A stretch of DNA of 59,282 nt from the NCBI GenBank assembly GCA_963725415.1, contig CAVRZY010000249.1:1-59282 (forward strand), in the 5' to 3' direction. Source of the DNA: CAVRZY01 sp963725415 (GTDB taxonomy: Bacteria > Acidobacteriota > Terriglobia > Bryobacterales > Bryobacteraceae). The translations under genes and the position numbers were made by a program. The notes beneath the pieces were generated by a model. That model was not told the DNA's origin. It saw nothing but the letters and a program-made list of their open reading frames with translations, and did no database searches. This document shows positions 25,846-34,177 of the stretch, one piece after another (the first letter of the stretch is position 1; the number at the start of each line of letters is the position of its first letter).

Positions 25846-27258
25846 ATGCGCACAAGCCGACGTGAATTTCTCGGTTCGCTAGCGGCCGGAGCGGTGGCAG
25901 GGCCGGCGCTGGACCGGAAGCCGAACATCGTACTGATCCTGCTCGACGACCTGGGTTACGGCGACGTCGGGCCCTACGGGCAGAAGATGATCCGAACCCC
26001 GAACATCGACCGTCTGGCAGAGCAAGGGAAGCGTTTCACCGATTGTTATGCCGGGGGCGCCGTCTGCGCCCCTTCGCGCAGCGCGCTGATGACCGGGTTT
26101 CACACCGGGCACTGTTCGGTGCGGGCCAATGCGGGCACTATTCCGATTCCGCCGGAGGACGTGACGGTGGCCGAGGTTCTGAAGTCAGCGGGCTACAAAT
26201 CGGGACTGTTTGGGAAGTGGGGCCTGGGTGATGCGGGCTCGACCGGCGTGCCCACCAAACAGGGATTCGACGAGTACTTCGGCTACCTGCACCAAATTCA
26301 CGCCCACAGCTACTATCCGGAGTATCTGTGGAAGAACGACCGGAAATTCCCGCTCGAGGGCAACCGGGATCAAAAACGGCAACAATACAGTGCGGACCTG
26401 ATCGCGGAGCAGTCTTTCGAGTTTATCCGCAAGCACAGAAGCGAGCCGTTCTTCCTGTACGCCGCTTATACGCTGCCGCATGGGCGGCACGAGGTTCCGA
26501 GCGATGCGCCTTACTCCGGCAGGGACTGGCCGCAGGGCGAGAAGAACTACGCCGCCATGATCACGCGCGCCGACGGCTACATAGAGACCGTCTTGCGCCT
26601 GCTGGGAGAACTCGGGTTAGACGAAAAGACGGTAGTGTTCTTCAGCAGCGACAATGGCGCGGTGACCGGGGACGGGCATGACATCCGATTCTTCAACAGT
26701 AACGGGCCGCTGAGAGGACAAAAGGGCCAGTTGTACGAGGGAGGAATTCGCGTGCCCATGATTGTGCGCTGGCCGGGCAAGATCGCGCCGGGCGCCGTGA
26801 GCGACCTGGCCTGGGCCTTTTGGGACTTCCTGCCCACGGTGGCCGAGCTGGCGGGAGCGGAAGCGCCGCGGGGCCTGGACGGCATCTCGGTGGCGCCGGG
26901 CTTGCTGGGCCGCCCGCAAAGGAAGCACGAGTTCCTCTACTGGGAGCAGCATCGCTTCGATCAGAAGACCCAGAAACTGAGAGAGGAGGCCATGGTGCAG
27001 GCCGTACGAATGGGCCAGTGGAAGGCGGTGCGGTTGCGGCCGGGCGCGCCGCTGGAACTGTATAACCTGCGCGAGGACATCGGGGAAAGCACGAACCTCG
27101 CGGCCGATCATCCGGAGGTCATCGCCAGGATTGAGGCGTATCTGAAGACCGCGCGGACCGCGCCTCGGCCGCATGATACCGGGAGCTTTGAAATTCGGGG
27201 ACAGGCTACGACTTTTGGCCCCGAGGCCCCGCCCGCCCTGGTCTCGCACCCCGCGTAA
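25846..27258 (+). CDS. Exported arylsulfatase (formylglycine type)
   Basis: A 470-residue sulfatase that would hydrolyse sulfate esters outside the cytoplasm. An N-terminal twin-arginine signal reads S-R-R-E-F-L-G-S-L. The metal-binding I-L-L-D-D-L-G-Y-G-D lies at ~31-40. The active-site signature is C74-A-P-S-R, whose Cys would be converted to formylglycine. A strong GGAGA-type ribosome site precedes ATG 25846. The last ~20 residues (from about G-S-F-E-I-R-G) are encoded by a palindromic repeat that begins near 27190, so the natural C-terminus was probably replaced when the repeat inserted. Substrate is unknown. The neighbouring Tat-exported enzymes suggest sulfated polysaccharides. Confidence 0.9.
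   Translation: MRTSRREFLGSLAAGAVAGPALDRKPNIVLILLDDLGYGDVGPYGQKMIRTPNIDRLAEQGKRFTDCYAGGAVCAPSRSALMTGFHTGHCSVRANAGTIPIPPEDVTVAEVLKSAGYKSGLFGKWGLGDAGSTGVPTKQGFDEYFGYLHQIHAHSYYPEYLWKNDRKFPLEGNRDQKRQQYSADLIAEQSFEFIRKHRSEPFFLYAAYTLPHGRHEVPSDAPYSGRDWPQGEKNYAAMITRADGYIETVLRLLGELGLDEKTVVFFSSDNGAVTGDGHDIRFFNSNGPLRGQKGQLYEGGIRVPMIVRWPGKIAPGAVSDLAWAFWDFLPTVAELAGAEAPRGLDGISVAPGLLGRPQRKHEFLYWEQHRFDQKTQKLREEAMVQAVRMGQWKAVRLRPGAPLELYNLREDIGESTNLAADHPEVIARIEAYLKTARTAPRPHDTGSFEIRGQATTFGPEAPPALVSHPA
27190..27210 (-). repeat. Fragment of the 64-bp palindromic repeat
   Basis: GAAATTCGGGGACAGGCTACG resembles (with minor changes) one end of the palindromic element at 27255-27318 in reverse orientation. It lies inside the sulfatase reading frame. 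Confidence 0.5.
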
Positions 27259-27318
27259 TTCGGGGACTGGCGCGAATTTCGCCGCCTTTGCGAAATTCGT
27301 AGCCTGTACCCGAATTAC
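27255..27318 (+). repeat. 64-bp nested palindromic repeat, copy A
   Basis: The element begins GTAATTCGGG and ends CCCGAATTAC. Inside it CGAATTTCGC and GCGAAATTCG face each other, giving a nested hairpin. A near-identical reverse-orientation copy is at 48090-48153, with about two mismatches. The size, palindromy and dispersed location fit a REP-like element or a transposase-dependent minimal MITE. Confidence 0.8.
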
Positions 27319-27337
27319 CCTCCCCGCACTAACCCGC

Positions 27338-27420
27338 GTAATTCGGGGACTGGCGCGAATCTCCCCATTTTCATCTGGGCGGGTGAGGTCTACCTCATGG
27401 ACGCCTGTCCCCGAATTTCA
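27338..27420 (+). repeat. Variant copy of the palindromic repeat
   Basis: It starts with the same GTAATTCGGGGACTGGCGCG as copy A and ends with CGCCTGTCCCCGAATTTC, so the ends are shared but the interior is different. It sits about 20 bases after copy A and 40 bases before the next gene. Confidence 0.6.
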
Positions 27421-27460
27421 GCGTTGTGCGCTACGCGCTGGGGGGTGTAGGCTAGTCCCC

Positions 27461-29419
27461 ATGAACCGCCATACTCGTCGAGATTTCTTGACCTCCGCCG
27501 GCGTTGCCGCTACCGCCGCGCCGGCTTCCGCCACGCCTGCCGAACAGCCGGCCAAACGGGGCCATCGCCGCACCGGCTTCGGTCCCAGCGCCAAACCCCG
27601 GAAGATCAGCGATAACTTGTATGTGTTCGAGGACACCTGCAATGTGTACGTGATTCGGGACGGCGCCAACGGGGTACTGATCGACTTCGGTTCGGGCAAG
27701 ATCCTGGACCACTTGCGCGACCTTGGGGTTGCCAAGGTTGACTGGATTCTGCATACTCACCATCACCGGGACCAGTGCCAGGGCGATTGGAAGGCCGCCG
27801 AGCGCCGCATCCCCATCGCCGTGCCGGCGCACGAGATGCACCTGTTCGCGGACGCCCAGAATTTCTGGCGCAACCGGCGGGTGTTCCATCTCTACTATGT
27901 GCGGAACGACTTCAACACCATCACCGAGAACATCGCGGTGGCGAAGCGGCTGTCGGACTACTCGACGTTTCGGTGGAACAAGATCGACTTTTATGTTCTG
28001 CCGACGCCCGGGCACACGCTGGGGTCGATCACGCTGATCGCCACGATTGACGGGAAGCGGGTGGCCTTCTCGGGGGGCCTGATGTACGCGCCGGGAAAGA
28101 TCCAGAACCTGTACGATACCCAGATCAACTACGGCGGCGCAGAGGGCGTCGATCTGGGGATTTATTCGCTGTCCCGTTTGCGGGAGCAGAAGCCGGAACT
28201 GCTGTGCCCTTCGCACGGCCAGCCGCTGCCGGATCCGGAGGCGGGGATGGGAGAGACCATCCGCAAGCTGACGGAGTACTGCCGGTTCCAGGCCGGCGAG
28301 CCGAGCGAGTTCAACCGGCCCTACGCCGTGAGCTCGCACCTGGTGGCGCATTATCAGACCACCTCTTCGTTCTATGCCATCGTCAGCGACAGCGGGAAGG
28401 CCATGTTCATCGACTACGGCTCGGCTTCGGGCACGCATTTCTCGAACTTCGAGCGGGCCACGGCGGTGGACGACCGCATCCGCTTCGTCGAGCACAACAT
28501 CGACGAGCTGAAGCGCAACTACGGGTTGAAGTCGATTGATGTGGCCATGCCCAGCCACATGCATGACGACCACATCAACGGCTTCCCCCACCTGATCCGG
28601 CATTACGGGACCAAGATCTGGTGTTACGAAAACATGGTGGATGTCTACGAGAACCCGCGGGGCTACAACCTGGGCTGCATTCTGGGCGAGCCGTTCAAGG
28701 TGGCGCGGGCGTTCCGGAACGGAGAGAAATTCCGCTGGGAGGAGTTCGAGTTCGAGGTGGCGCACAACCCGGGGCACACCGAGTACCAGATGGCGCTGTA
28801 CGTGGGAATTGATGGGAAGCGGGTGGCGTTCACCGGGGACGCCTTCTTTCTGCCCAACCCGCGCAACGACGGCACCATGCGGCACAACCTGATCTTCCGG
28901 AACCACGTCGAGAACGACAGCCACGTGAAGTCGATTCTGACTTTGGTCGAGCACGAGCCGAACCTGATCTGCCCGGGGCACGGGCGTCCGTTTCCGGTGG
29001 ACCGGTCGATTCTTCTGGCGACCCAGGAGAAGATGAAGCGGCAGCAGCAGCTTTTCATCGGCCTGCTGCCGGAGGGGGAGACGAACTTCGGGATGGACCC
29101 AAGCTGGGTGAGCATTTACCCGTACCAGATTGTGGCGGCGCCTGGGGAGCGCCAGCGGCTGGAGGTGCGGGTGCAGAACTACAAACCGGCCCCGATGAAG
29201 ATGGAGGTGGCGCTCGTGGCCCCGTCGGAATGGCGCATCGAGCCGGATGTCCTCAAGTTCGAAGTGCCGGCCAACGGCAAGGCCGCGCGCCCCGTGGAGA
29301 TTACGATTCCCAAAGGCTGGGCAGCCGCCGGCCCCCGCTTCGCCATCGCCGCCGACGTGATGAGCGACGGCAAGTACCTGGGGGAGATTACGGAGGCGGT
29401 GGTGGAGATGCGGGGGTGA
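27461..29419 (+). CDS. Exported protein with two metallo-beta-lactamase-fold domains and a NEW3-like C-terminus
   Basis: A 652-residue protein. The twin-arginine signal reads H-T-R-R-D-F-L-T-S. The first metallo-beta-lactamase-fold domain (about residues 45-290) has T99-H-H-H-R-D-Q in the metal motif, so the final His of the canonical T-H-x-H-x-D-H is Gln. It also has P-G-H-T-L-G and C-P-S-H-G-Q-P. The second domain (about 300-540) has a complete H366-x-H-x-D-H motif plus N-P-G-H-T-E and C-P-G-H-G-R-P. The last ~95 residues resemble the beta-sandwich (NEW3) domain of secreted glycosidases. Substrate is unknown. One active and one degenerate hydrolase domain seem likely. Confidence 0.8.
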   Translation: MNRHTRRDFLTSAGVAATAAPASATPAEQPAKRGHRRTGFGPSAKPRKISDNLYVFEDTCNVYVIRDGANGVLIDFGSGKILDHLRDLGVAKVDWILHTHHHRDQCQGDWKAAERRIPIAVPAHEMHLFADAQNFWRNRRVFHLYYVRNDFNTITENIAVAKRLSDYSTFRWNKIDFYVLPTPGHTLGSITLIATIDGKRVAFSGGLMYAPGKIQNLYDTQINYGGAEGVDLGIYSLSRLREQKPELLCPSHGQPLPDPEAGMGETIRKLTEYCRFQAGEPSEFNRPYAVSSHLVAHYQTTSSFYAIVSDSGKAMFIDYGSASGTHFSNFERATAVDDRIRFVEHNIDELKRNYGLKSIDVAMPSHMHDDHINGFPHLIRHYGTKIWCYENMVDVYENPRGYNLGCILGEPFKVARAFRNGEKFRWEEFEFEVAHNPGHTEYQMALYVGIDGKRVAFTGDAFFLPNPRNDGTMRHNLIFRNHVENDSHVKSILTLVEHEPNLICPGHGRPFPVDRSILLATQEKMKRQQQLFIGLLPEGETNFGMDPSWVSIYPYQIVAAPGERQRLEVRVQNYKPAPMKMEVALVAPSEWRIEPDVLKFEVPANGKAARPVEITIPKGWAAAGPRFAIAADVMSDGKYLGEITEAVVEMRG

Positions 29420-29492
29420 GGGGTAGCAGTTCTGGCAGTATACACTTCCTTGAAAACTGATCATCGTATGTTCAATATTCCAGGACGGAATC

Positions 29493-29703
29493 GTGCCCGT
29501 GACGGCCCTGTACGGGCGCCGTCAGTACGAAAAGACAACGTTGGTGAGACAGATCGCCGAAGCTACGGGTACCGGGCTGGATCTGCTTCGATGCCAATTG
29601 CGTTGGAGGACTTGGGCCTCAAGCGTCTGTTTGTTGTGTAGCCAGGTGCGGAATCGTACGCCCTGGATGAAAGAACCGTTGTCGTCCTTGTCAGCCAGAT
29701 AAG
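29493..29703 (+). pseudogene. Remnant of an AAA/DUF4143-type ATPase gene
   Basis: A short frame starting at 29493 encodes A-L-Y-G-R-R-Q-Y-E-K-T-T-L-V-R-Q, recognisable as the P-loop region (normally R-Q-V-G-K-T-T-L-V) of DUF4143-family ATPases. About 60 bases later, in another frame, A-L-E-D-L-G-L-K-R-L-F-V-V, then a stop, then P-G-A-E-S-Y-A-L-D-E matches the C-terminal end of the same family. Roughly 300 residues between them are gone. It is a dead gene, and it fills most of the gap between 29420 and 29805. Confidence 0.65.
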
Positions 29704-29805
29704 ATCCGAGCTGCTCTCTGGTCGGAGTGCTCAGGGAGACTGACGGACTTACGAGGTAGATCACCGAAGCGCTGGTGGAGATGCGAGAATAAGACGAAAT
29801 TCTCC

Positions 29806-30978
29806 ATGCTCTGGTGGCTGCTGAGACAACTCAATTCCGAGGATCCGAAAACGCGCGCCGAGGCGGCCCGGAAACTGGGGGCTTCGGGTGCGCCGCAAGC
29901 TGTGGTGCCGCTCATCGCCGCGCTCCGCGACAAGGACAGAGAGGTGCGCAAGGCGGTCGTCGAAGCGCTGGGAAAAATTGCCGATCCCCGGGCGACCGCG
30001 GCCCTGATCGAAACCCTTCAGAAGAACATATCTCTGAGGTCCGTGGTGATTGTGGCGCTGGGGCGATCCGAGGACCCTCGCGCCCTGGCTGCGGTCGAGG
30101 AAGCGCTCAAGAACGAGCGGGACGAGAGCGCCTGGCTCAGCCTGGTCAAAGTGGCGGCCTCATCCGGCAGCCCGAAAACCCGACAGGTACTTCTCGATGA
30201 GGCGCTGCGGAAGTTGGAGGTCGCACGCTATCGGAAGGCCGCGGTAGAAGCTCTTGAGCATCTGAGTTGGCAGCCGGCCGACGAGCGCGGGCGCGCCATT
30301 CAGGCGGTTTTCCGGGAGGACTGGACCGCCGCGGTGGCGCTGGGGCCGAAGGCAGTCGAGCCGCTGGGCTGGGCGCTTCCGCGAGCCGAGGCCGCCCGGG
30401 CGCTGGCCCGGCTGGGGGACCAGCGCGCGGTGGGGGCGCTCACCGCCGTGCTCCAACGATCCCCTTCCGAAGAGCAGAAACTGGCCGCGGTGGAAGCCTT
30501 GGGTGCTATCGGCGGGCTGGATGCCGCCAAGGCGCTGGCGGCGTTTGTGCTGGTCTTGGAGGACCTCGAATGCAGCTTGTCGCGAGCGGCCCTCGCCGCG
30601 CTGAAGCGAATCCAGCCGGAGATCCTCGGGCCGGGCGTGTCCCGGCTTTTGGACCGGACCTTCTCACAGCTCAACACGCGCAAGAGAGCCGCCATGCTGA
30701 ACCTGCTGGAGCGATTTGGCGGGCCGGAGGACGTTCCGGCCCTGTGCGAGGCCGCCGGGGACCGCGAGCTCGGGGAGAAGGGTGTCGCGGTGTTGGCCAG
30801 AATCCTGCTGGGGGCTGGCGACCAGATTGCGGTGGACGCTCTGCGGAGCATTGCGGCCCTGGAGGGAGTTGCGCAAAACGAGGCCGAGTGGGCGAAGGTG
30901 AAGGAACTGACCCGAAGGGAACTGGTCCGGCGCGGGACGCCGTTCGCCGAAGATCAGATTCTGTCTGGCAGCACGTAG
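29806..30978 (+). CDS. HEAT-repeat protein
   Basis: 390 residues made mostly of PBS-lyase-type HEAT repeats of about 30 residues. Examples are A-V-V-P-L-I-A-A-L-R-D-K-D-R-E-V-R-K-A-V-V-E-A-L-G-K-I, and further copies of A-L-G/A-V-E-A-L motifs through residue ~330. There is no signal peptide, membrane helix or enzymatic motif, so it is most likely a cytosolic protein-protein scaffold. The partner is unknown. Its 3' end overlaps the convergent oxidoreductase by 25 bases. Confidence 0.8.
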   Translation: MLWWLLRQLNSEDPKTRAEAARKLGASGAPQAVVPLIAALRDKDREVRKAVVEALGKIADPRATAALIETLQKNISLRSVVIVALGRSEDPRALAAVEEALKNERDESAWLSLVKVAASSGSPKTRQVLLDEALRKLEVARYRKAAVEALEHLSWQPADERGRAIQAVFREDWTAAVALGPKAVEPLGWALPRAEAARALARLGDQRAVGALTAVLQRSPSEEQKLAAVEALGAIGGLDAAKALAAFVLVLEDLECSLSRAALAALKRIQPEILGPGVSRLLDRTFSQLNTRKRAAMLNLLERFGGPEDVPALCEAAGDRELGEKGVAVLARILLGAGDQIAVDALRSIAALEGVAQNEAEWAKVKELTRRELVRRGTPFAEDQILSGST

Positions 30979-32300
30979 GGCGCGCGATACGTCCGGGTCA
31001 GATACTTGCTGGCCTCTTCATCGCCAATGATTTTCTCGGTATCGGGATCGAAGACCAGTTTCCTGCCGGTGCGGTAAGAGATGTTGGCGAGGTGACATAG
31101 CGTGGCCGACATATGCCCCTCGAGGATGTCGCAATACAGGTCTTCGACTTTTCTGGAACGCACGCAAGCGATGAAGTTCTCGAAATGGCTCACGGTCTGC
31201 TCGCGGTCAGCCTCGATGGGCGGGCCGGGAGCGTAGTTGGCCTTGGGGAAACTGGCGTTAGTTGCTCGTTCGGAAACGCCGCTGGATGAGACGTCAGCGC
31301 CCCGGGGCGTGAACACACCGCGGACGGCCTTCCAGTCGCCTGCCGTGGTGAGATAGCCCTCGGAAGTGAAGAAAATGTTCCAGGCGTCCGAAGGAGGGGA
31401 GTAGAGATTGGAGAGTTCGAAGTCGATGACCGTGCCGTCAGCGTATTCGAGCGTAGCCGTCTGAAAGTTGGGAGTCTCCTGGTCGGAATCCCAGATGTAA
31501 CGGCCGCCGGTGCTGTGGATCCTGATGGGATGCACGCGCTTGTTCATGCCCCAGCGAGCCAGGTCGAGGTTGTGCACGCCCGAGTTGCCCACATCGGTGG
31601 TGGAGGTGTCCCAGAAGAAGTGCCAACCGTAATGGAAGCGGTTCAGGTTGAACGGGCGGAACGGGGCGGGTCCGAGGTACAGATCCCAATGCACTCCCTC
31701 TGGGATGGAGGCTTCCTGGACGCGGCCGATACTGCCGCGAGGCTTGGTGATGTCTACCTTGGCCCTGTAGACCTTGCCGAGCTTTCCCTCGTGCAACAAG
31801 CGAACCGCGGCGCGCGCTTTGGCCTCGCTGCGCATGTTCTGCCCCGCTTGGACGATGCGTCTGTACTTGCGGGCTGCCTCGACCATCCTCCGGCCTTCCA
31901 CCACAGTGAACGACACCGGCTTCTCCACGTACACGTCCTTGCCGGCCTGGCACGCCCAAATGGTCATCAGCGCGTGCCAGTAGTCGGGTGTGGCAATCGA
32001 AACGGCGTCGATATCTTTCCTTTCGAGCAGCCTTCGAATGTCGGACTCGGTGGCCGGTTTGTAGCCGGCCAGTTTCTCGATCTCCGCGACGGCGCCCGCA
32101 AACAGTCGTTCATCGGCGTCACACAAGGCCGCCACCCGAACGTTGGGAATCTTAGCAAAGGCCCGGTAATGCGCCCGACCCCGGCCGTGAAAGCCCACCA
32201 CAGCGACGTTGACTGTCTCATTGGGGCTCCCCTGGGCGAGCCGAATGGCGGGAACGGCCGCGGCGCTCTTCACAAAATCACGGCGACTGCTGGATGACAT
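30954..32300 (-). CDS. Exported Gfo/Idh/MocA-family oxidoreductase
   Basis: ~448 residues with a twin-arginine signal (S-R-R-D-F-V-K-S) and a Rossmann fold N-terminus (V-A-V-V-G-F-H-G-R-G-R-A). The catalytic E-K-P motif lies in D-V-Y-V-E-K-P-V-S, followed by the long C-terminal domain. Such enzymes use NAD(P) to oxidise or epimerise sugars. Tat export of a folded cofactor-bound form is plausible. The ATG at 32300 is preferred because of GGGAGG just upstream, though the GTG at 32303 is in frame. It is the last gene of a run with a sulfatase and a fucosidase on this strand, separated from them by a MITE-like element. Confidence 0.88.
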   Translation of the reverse strand: MSSSSRRDFVKSAAAVPAIRLAQGSPNETVNVAVVGFHGRGRAHYRAFAKIPNVRVAALCDADERLFAGAVAEIEKLAGYKPATESDIRRLLERKDIDAVSIATPDYWHALMTIWACQAGKDVYVEKPVSFTVVEGRRMVEAARKYRRIVQAGQNMRSEAKARAAVRLLHEGKLGKVYRAKVDITKPRGSIGRVQEASIPEGVHWDLYLGPAPFRPFNLNRFHYGWHFFWDTSTTDVGNSGVHNLDLARWGMNKRVHPIRIHSTGGRYIWDSDQETPNFQTATLEYADGTVIDFELSNLYSPPSDAWNIFFTSEGYLTTAGDWKAVRGVFTPRGADVSSSGVSERATNASFPKANYAPGPPIEADREQTVSHFENFIACVRSRKVEDLYCDILEGHMSATLCHLANISYRTGRKLVFDPDTEKIIGDEEASKYLTRTYRAPYVLPDRI

Positions 32301-32354
32301 CACGTCCTCCCTTCCTGCTGTTTCAGGTTACCAGACGATGCTGAGACGCGGCTA

Positions 32355-32555
32355 CCCCGGATTTCTCAGCAGACCCGAGTTCCAGCGAAGTTGTGGCGCG
32401 GGCTTCAGCCTGCCGCGTCGAGACTCGTCTCGACGCCAGTGCTTCTCTCGAACCGGGACAGCGCGTCTCGGCACGAGTGCCGAGACGGCAGCCTGGAGAG
32501 GCTGCGCCACAAGGTCAACAGCGCGCTCGAGACTGGGCATGGTGAGAAATCCGGG
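32355..32555. mobile_element. MITE-like element with 13-bp terminal inverted repeats
   Basis: CCCGGATTTCTCA at 32356-32368 and TGAGAAATCCGGG at 32543-32555 are perfect terminal inverted repeats. Inside are TTGTGGCGC/GCGCCACAA arms and two nearly adjacent perfect hairpins (GCGTCGAGA/TCTCGACGC and GTCTCGGCA/TGCCGAGAC). The trinucleotide CTA flanks both ends and may be a target duplication. It is ~200 bp with no coding capacity. It separates the oxidoreductase from the sulfatase. Confidence 0.75.
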
Positions 32556-32568
32556 CTAGACGTTTCCG

Positions 32569-34173
32569 CTAGCCGATCTGGAATTCCGCCACGGCTTCCG
32601 GGCTGTCTTTGTAGCCCAAGCGGCAGGCCAAGGCGCGAAGGCGTGCGCTGGTGTTGAGCGCGATTTCGTGGCTGTAGAGCTTCCAGCGTGGCTTGTCGCC
32701 GGACTCGGTGGTGTAGGCGATGGAAGCGCCTTCGGTGGGGCAACTGATCCTCACCTGAACCGGCCCGGCGAAGCGGCCGCCGCTGGGGTTGATGATGGGG
32801 GCTGCGGTGGCGGACCACTTCCCGCCGGGACGCATGCGCTCATCGAGTTCCTCTTCGGGGATGAGGCCCAGGTCGCCGGTGTCCTTCATCCATTGCTCAT
32901 GGACGCGGCGCAGGCGCTGGAGGGCTTCCCGGTATTCGGGCCGACCGGCCAGATTGTTGACCTCGTGCGGGTCGGCGACGATGTCGTAAAGCTCTTCTTC
33001 CGGCTTCTCGGGCAGGAAGAAGATTTTCTGCGGGCCTTTCAGCTCGCGCGCCTTGTTGAGGCGGCGCCATTCCTGGAGCACCTGGCTCCGCTCGGCGGTG
33101 ATGATGTGCTGGGCGTAGGGCCGGCCCGGCTTGTAGTTGCGGATGTACTTGAAGCGCTTGTCGCGGACCGAGCGGATGATGTCGTAGGTCTCGTCCATGC
33201 GGTCGCGCGCGGCAAAGACGTAGTCGCGAGGCCGGGCGGCCTGGCTCCCCAGAAAGGCCTGGCCCTGCGTGCAGGCGGGGATTTTAACACCGGCGATCGA
33301 GAGCACGGTGGGACCAAAGTCGATGCCGCTGACCAGATCGTCGATGACGGTTCCGGGGCGCAGCACGCCCGGCCACCGGACGAGCAAGGGGATGTGAATG
33401 CCGGAGTCGTAGATCCAGCGCTTGGCCCGCGTGAGGCCGCGGCCGTGATCGCCCCAATAGAAGACCACGGTGCTGTCTGAGAGGCCGTCGCGCTCGAGTT
33501 CGCGCAGGATCTCGCCCGCCTGCTTGTCCATGAGGGTCACGCAGTCGTAATAGTTGGCCCAGGCCCGGCGCACCAGGGGCGTGTCGGGGTAGTAGGGCGG
33601 CAGAATGGCTTTCGCCGGATCGTGGAGTTCCTCCGGAGTGAGTTGCCTGGCGATGGCGGGGTAGTTCTCCTCCCAGATGCGGCTTTCATGACTGGAGGTG
33701 ATGTTGAAGACGGAAAAGAACGGCTGGCCCTTTTCCCGGTTGCGCCAGTGGGCGCGAGGACTCGACTCGTCCCAGGCGGTGACCGGCGGGTCGAAGTTGT
33801 AGTCAGTTTTTGAGTTGTTCGAACAGTAGTAACCCGCAGCGCGGAGGTATTCCGGAAAGCATTTCACGTAGGACGGGGGCACGCCCTTGGAGCGCATGTG
33901 ATGCGTGCCGATGGAGGTGGGATACATGGCCGTGATGATCCCGGAGCGACTGGGGGCGCACACGCCGGCCACAGTGAAAGCGTTAGCACAGCGCGCGCCC
34001 TGGGAGGCGAGCCGGTCCAGGTTTGGCGTGCGGGCGTAGGGATCCCCGTAGCAACCCAGGTCTGGGCTGGTGTCTTCGCTGGAAATCCAGAGGATGTTCC
34101 ACCGCCGGGCCGCGGCGTTCAGAAGAGTGCCGGGGAAAAGCGTGGCGGTAAACACACGACGTGTAAGCGCCAT
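32569..34173 (-). CDS. Exported sulfatase with C-terminal beta-sandwich
   Basis: A 534-residue sulfatase with an RR-containing export signal (A-L-T-R-R-V-F-T-A), the metal-binding S-S-E-D-T-S-P-D-L region, and formylglycine signature C72-A-P-S-R. The C-terminal ~80 residues (S-G-G-R-F-A-G-P-V-Q-V-R-I-S.. to ..A-L-A-C-R-L-G-Y-K-D-S) look like the chitobiase/hexosaminidase C-terminal-type domain often attached to secreted glycan enzymes. It is five bases downstream of the GH29 gene, so the two are co-transcribed. Together they suggest removal of sulfate and fucose from a sulfated fucan or similar glycan. That is an inference from neighbourhood. Confidence 0.88.
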   Translation of the reverse strand: MALTRRVFTATLFPGTLLNAAARRWNILWISSEDTSPDLGCYGDPYARTPNLDRLASQGARCANAFTVAGVCAPSRSGIITAMYPTSIGTHHMRSKGVPPSYVKCFPEYLRAAGYYCSNNSKTDYNFDPPVTAWDESSPRAHWRNREKGQPFFSVFNITSSHESRIWEENYPAIARQLTPEELHDPAKAILPPYYPDTPLVRRAWANYYDCVTLMDKQAGEILRELERDGLSDSTVVFYWGDHGRGLTRAKRWIYDSGIHIPLLVRWPGVLRPGTVIDDLVSGIDFGPTVLSIAGVKIPACTQGQAFLGSQAARPRDYVFAARDRMDETYDIIRSVRDKRFKYIRNYKPGRPYAQHIITAERSQVLQEWRRLNKARELKGPQKIFFLPEKPEEELYDIVADPHEVNNLAGRPEYREALQRLRRVHEQWMKDTGDLGLIPEEELDERMRPGGKWSATAAPIINPSGGRFAGPVQVRISCPTEGASIAYTTESGDKPRWKLYSHEIALNTSARLRALACRLGYKDSPEAVAEFQIG

Positions 34174-34177
34174 AAAC

